34,169 bases of DNA from an uncultured Opitutales bacterium (lineage in GTDB: Bacteria > Verrucomicrobiota > Verrucomicrobiia > Opitutales > Intestinicryptomonadaceae): assembly GCA_944389915.1 (NCBI GenBank), contig CALXOC010000198.1, positions 1-34,169 of the forward strand, in the 5' to 3' direction. Below, in pieces: positions 33,641-34,169 of the stretch. Position 1 is the first letter of the stretch, and each line of letters starts with the position of its first letter. Under the pieces are notes generated by a model. That model had not been told where the DNA came from, made no database searches, and saw only the letters and a list, made by a program, of their open reading frames with translations. Both the position numbers and the translations under genes were made by a program.

Positions 33641-34169
33641 ATGAAAAATATAGCAATAATGTCGGCTTTAGCCGCGCTTCTGATGGTGTCGGCTTGTTCC
33701 ATCACCCAAGAAATGAAAGAAGGGGTTAGCTTTGAGGGGCTGAAGACCTTTTATGTAGATTCTCCGGGAGGCACATGGCAGTTTTTCTCCTCGCGAAGCG
33801 AATGTGCGAGTGTTGATGCCGAGTTAAAAAGCGCCATCTCCGAATTTCTGACTTCTCGGGGCTACGAGAGAGTAGATGAGAAATCCAAAGCGCAGATAAT
33901 ATTCAGGCCGCTGTGGAACGTGTCCATGCGGACTAACGAAGACGAGGGCTCTCTGCCTTTGTCTGTTGTAAACAGCCAGATAAACACGATAGGCTTCGAC
34001 AACGGCAATATCTATGCGACACTCGAAATTCAGGCCATACTTCCCGACGGCGATCTCTGGGCGTGGAGGGGCTTTTCGCCAATGCAGATGTCGACAAAGT
34101 GTTTTACCGTAGGGGCCATAAAGGACCAGGTCAGATGGTGTTTGGAGTATTTTCCCCCCGATGAATATC
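33641..34169 (+). CDS. Lipoprotein of unknown function (3' end cut by window edge), DUF4136-like
   Basis: An open frame starts at ATG 33641 and runs without a stop to the window end (176 complete codons visible). The N-terminus MKNIAIMSALAALLMVSAC is a lipoprotein signal with lipobox VSAC (Cys19). The mature part begins with GLKTFYVDSPGG and later has LKSAISEFLTSRGYERVDEKSKAQIIF, the strand-helix-strand layout of DUF4136-type lipoproteins, which typically end in a transmembrane-free C-terminal beta-rich part. The family match is tentative and the function unknown. It is divergent from cysE across 100 bp and has no visible Shine-Dalgarno. Confidence 0.7.
   Translation, partial: MKNIAIMSALAALLMVSACSITQEMKEGVSFEGLKTFYVDSPGGTWQFFSSRSECASVDAELKSAISEFLTSRGYERVDEKSKAQIIFRPLWNVSMRTNEDEGSLPLSVVNSQINTIGFDNGNIYATLEIQAILPDGDLWAWRGFSPMQMSTKCFTVGAIKDQVRWCLEYFPPDEY

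Noticed and set aside
1-34169. CRISPR array, insertion sequences, toxin-antitoxin or phage-defence genes
   Set aside because: No regularly spaced repeats, transposase motifs or recognisable defence families were found on reading both strands.

Overview
Organism. The window is about 34 kb of a Gram-negative-type chromosome of intermediate GC. It encodes an OprB-type outer-membrane porin, many lipoproteins with Cys lipoboxes, a primase whose zinc ligands are mostly lost, an RpoD with a long Lys/Ala-rich N-terminal tail, and a HzsA-related di-haem/SUMF1 protein of a kind known mainly from Planctomycetes, Verrucomicrobia and Lentisphaerae. I infer a Verrucomicrobiota-type (PVC superphylum) bacterium. 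This rests on gene content, not on a phylogenetic marker; there is no rRNA here. Ile is mostly encoded by ATA (17 of 24 Ile codons in dhaK by my count), and many starts lack a Shine-Dalgarno sequence.

Region 1 (1-22.2 kb) is mostly housekeeping. It holds rmuC (5' end cut off by the window edge), meaB and a xerC/D recombinase (+). A mntP manganese exporter (-) lies divergent from an aldose-1-epimerase-like gene plus dtd (+). A minus-strand set follows: DUF362-like exported protein, Nudix hydrolase, gltX. Next is a plus-strand macromolecular-synthesis cluster: TPR lipoprotein, dnaG, rpoD, small exported protein, rny. A minus-strand operon comes after it: acyP, ABC ATPase, ABC-2 permease, TPR membrane protein. 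An exported FKBP isomerase has a clear terminator and is followed by tRNA-Pro(TGG). A patatin-like lipase (-) is divergent from an HMGL-like aldolase (+).

Region 2 (22.2-32.7 kb) is the most interesting part. After a 459-bp AT-rich regulatory gap comes a plus-strand run: dhaK, dhaL, an LsrF-like class I aldolase/thiolase, a 1403-residue exported protein (beta-sandwich-like N-terminus, HzsA-like propeller, two CxxCH haem motifs, C-terminal SUMF1 domain lacking the FGE cysteines), and a lipoprotein cupin with an HxH...E...H metal pattern like D-lyxose isomerases. It ends at a bidirectional terminator, facing an OprB-type porin gene and an IclR regulator gene on the minus strand. I read this as an undescribed carbohydrate (ketose or sugar-derivative) catabolic locus: porin for uptake, exported isomerase and redox proteins for periplasmic conversion, DhaKL for phosphorylation, the LsrF-like enzyme for C-C cleavage, IclR for control. 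The substrate is unknown.

Region 3 (32.7 kb-end): cysE (-) and the start of a lipoprotein gene (+) cut by the right edge. I saw no CRISPR array, insertion sequence, prophage or rRNA.
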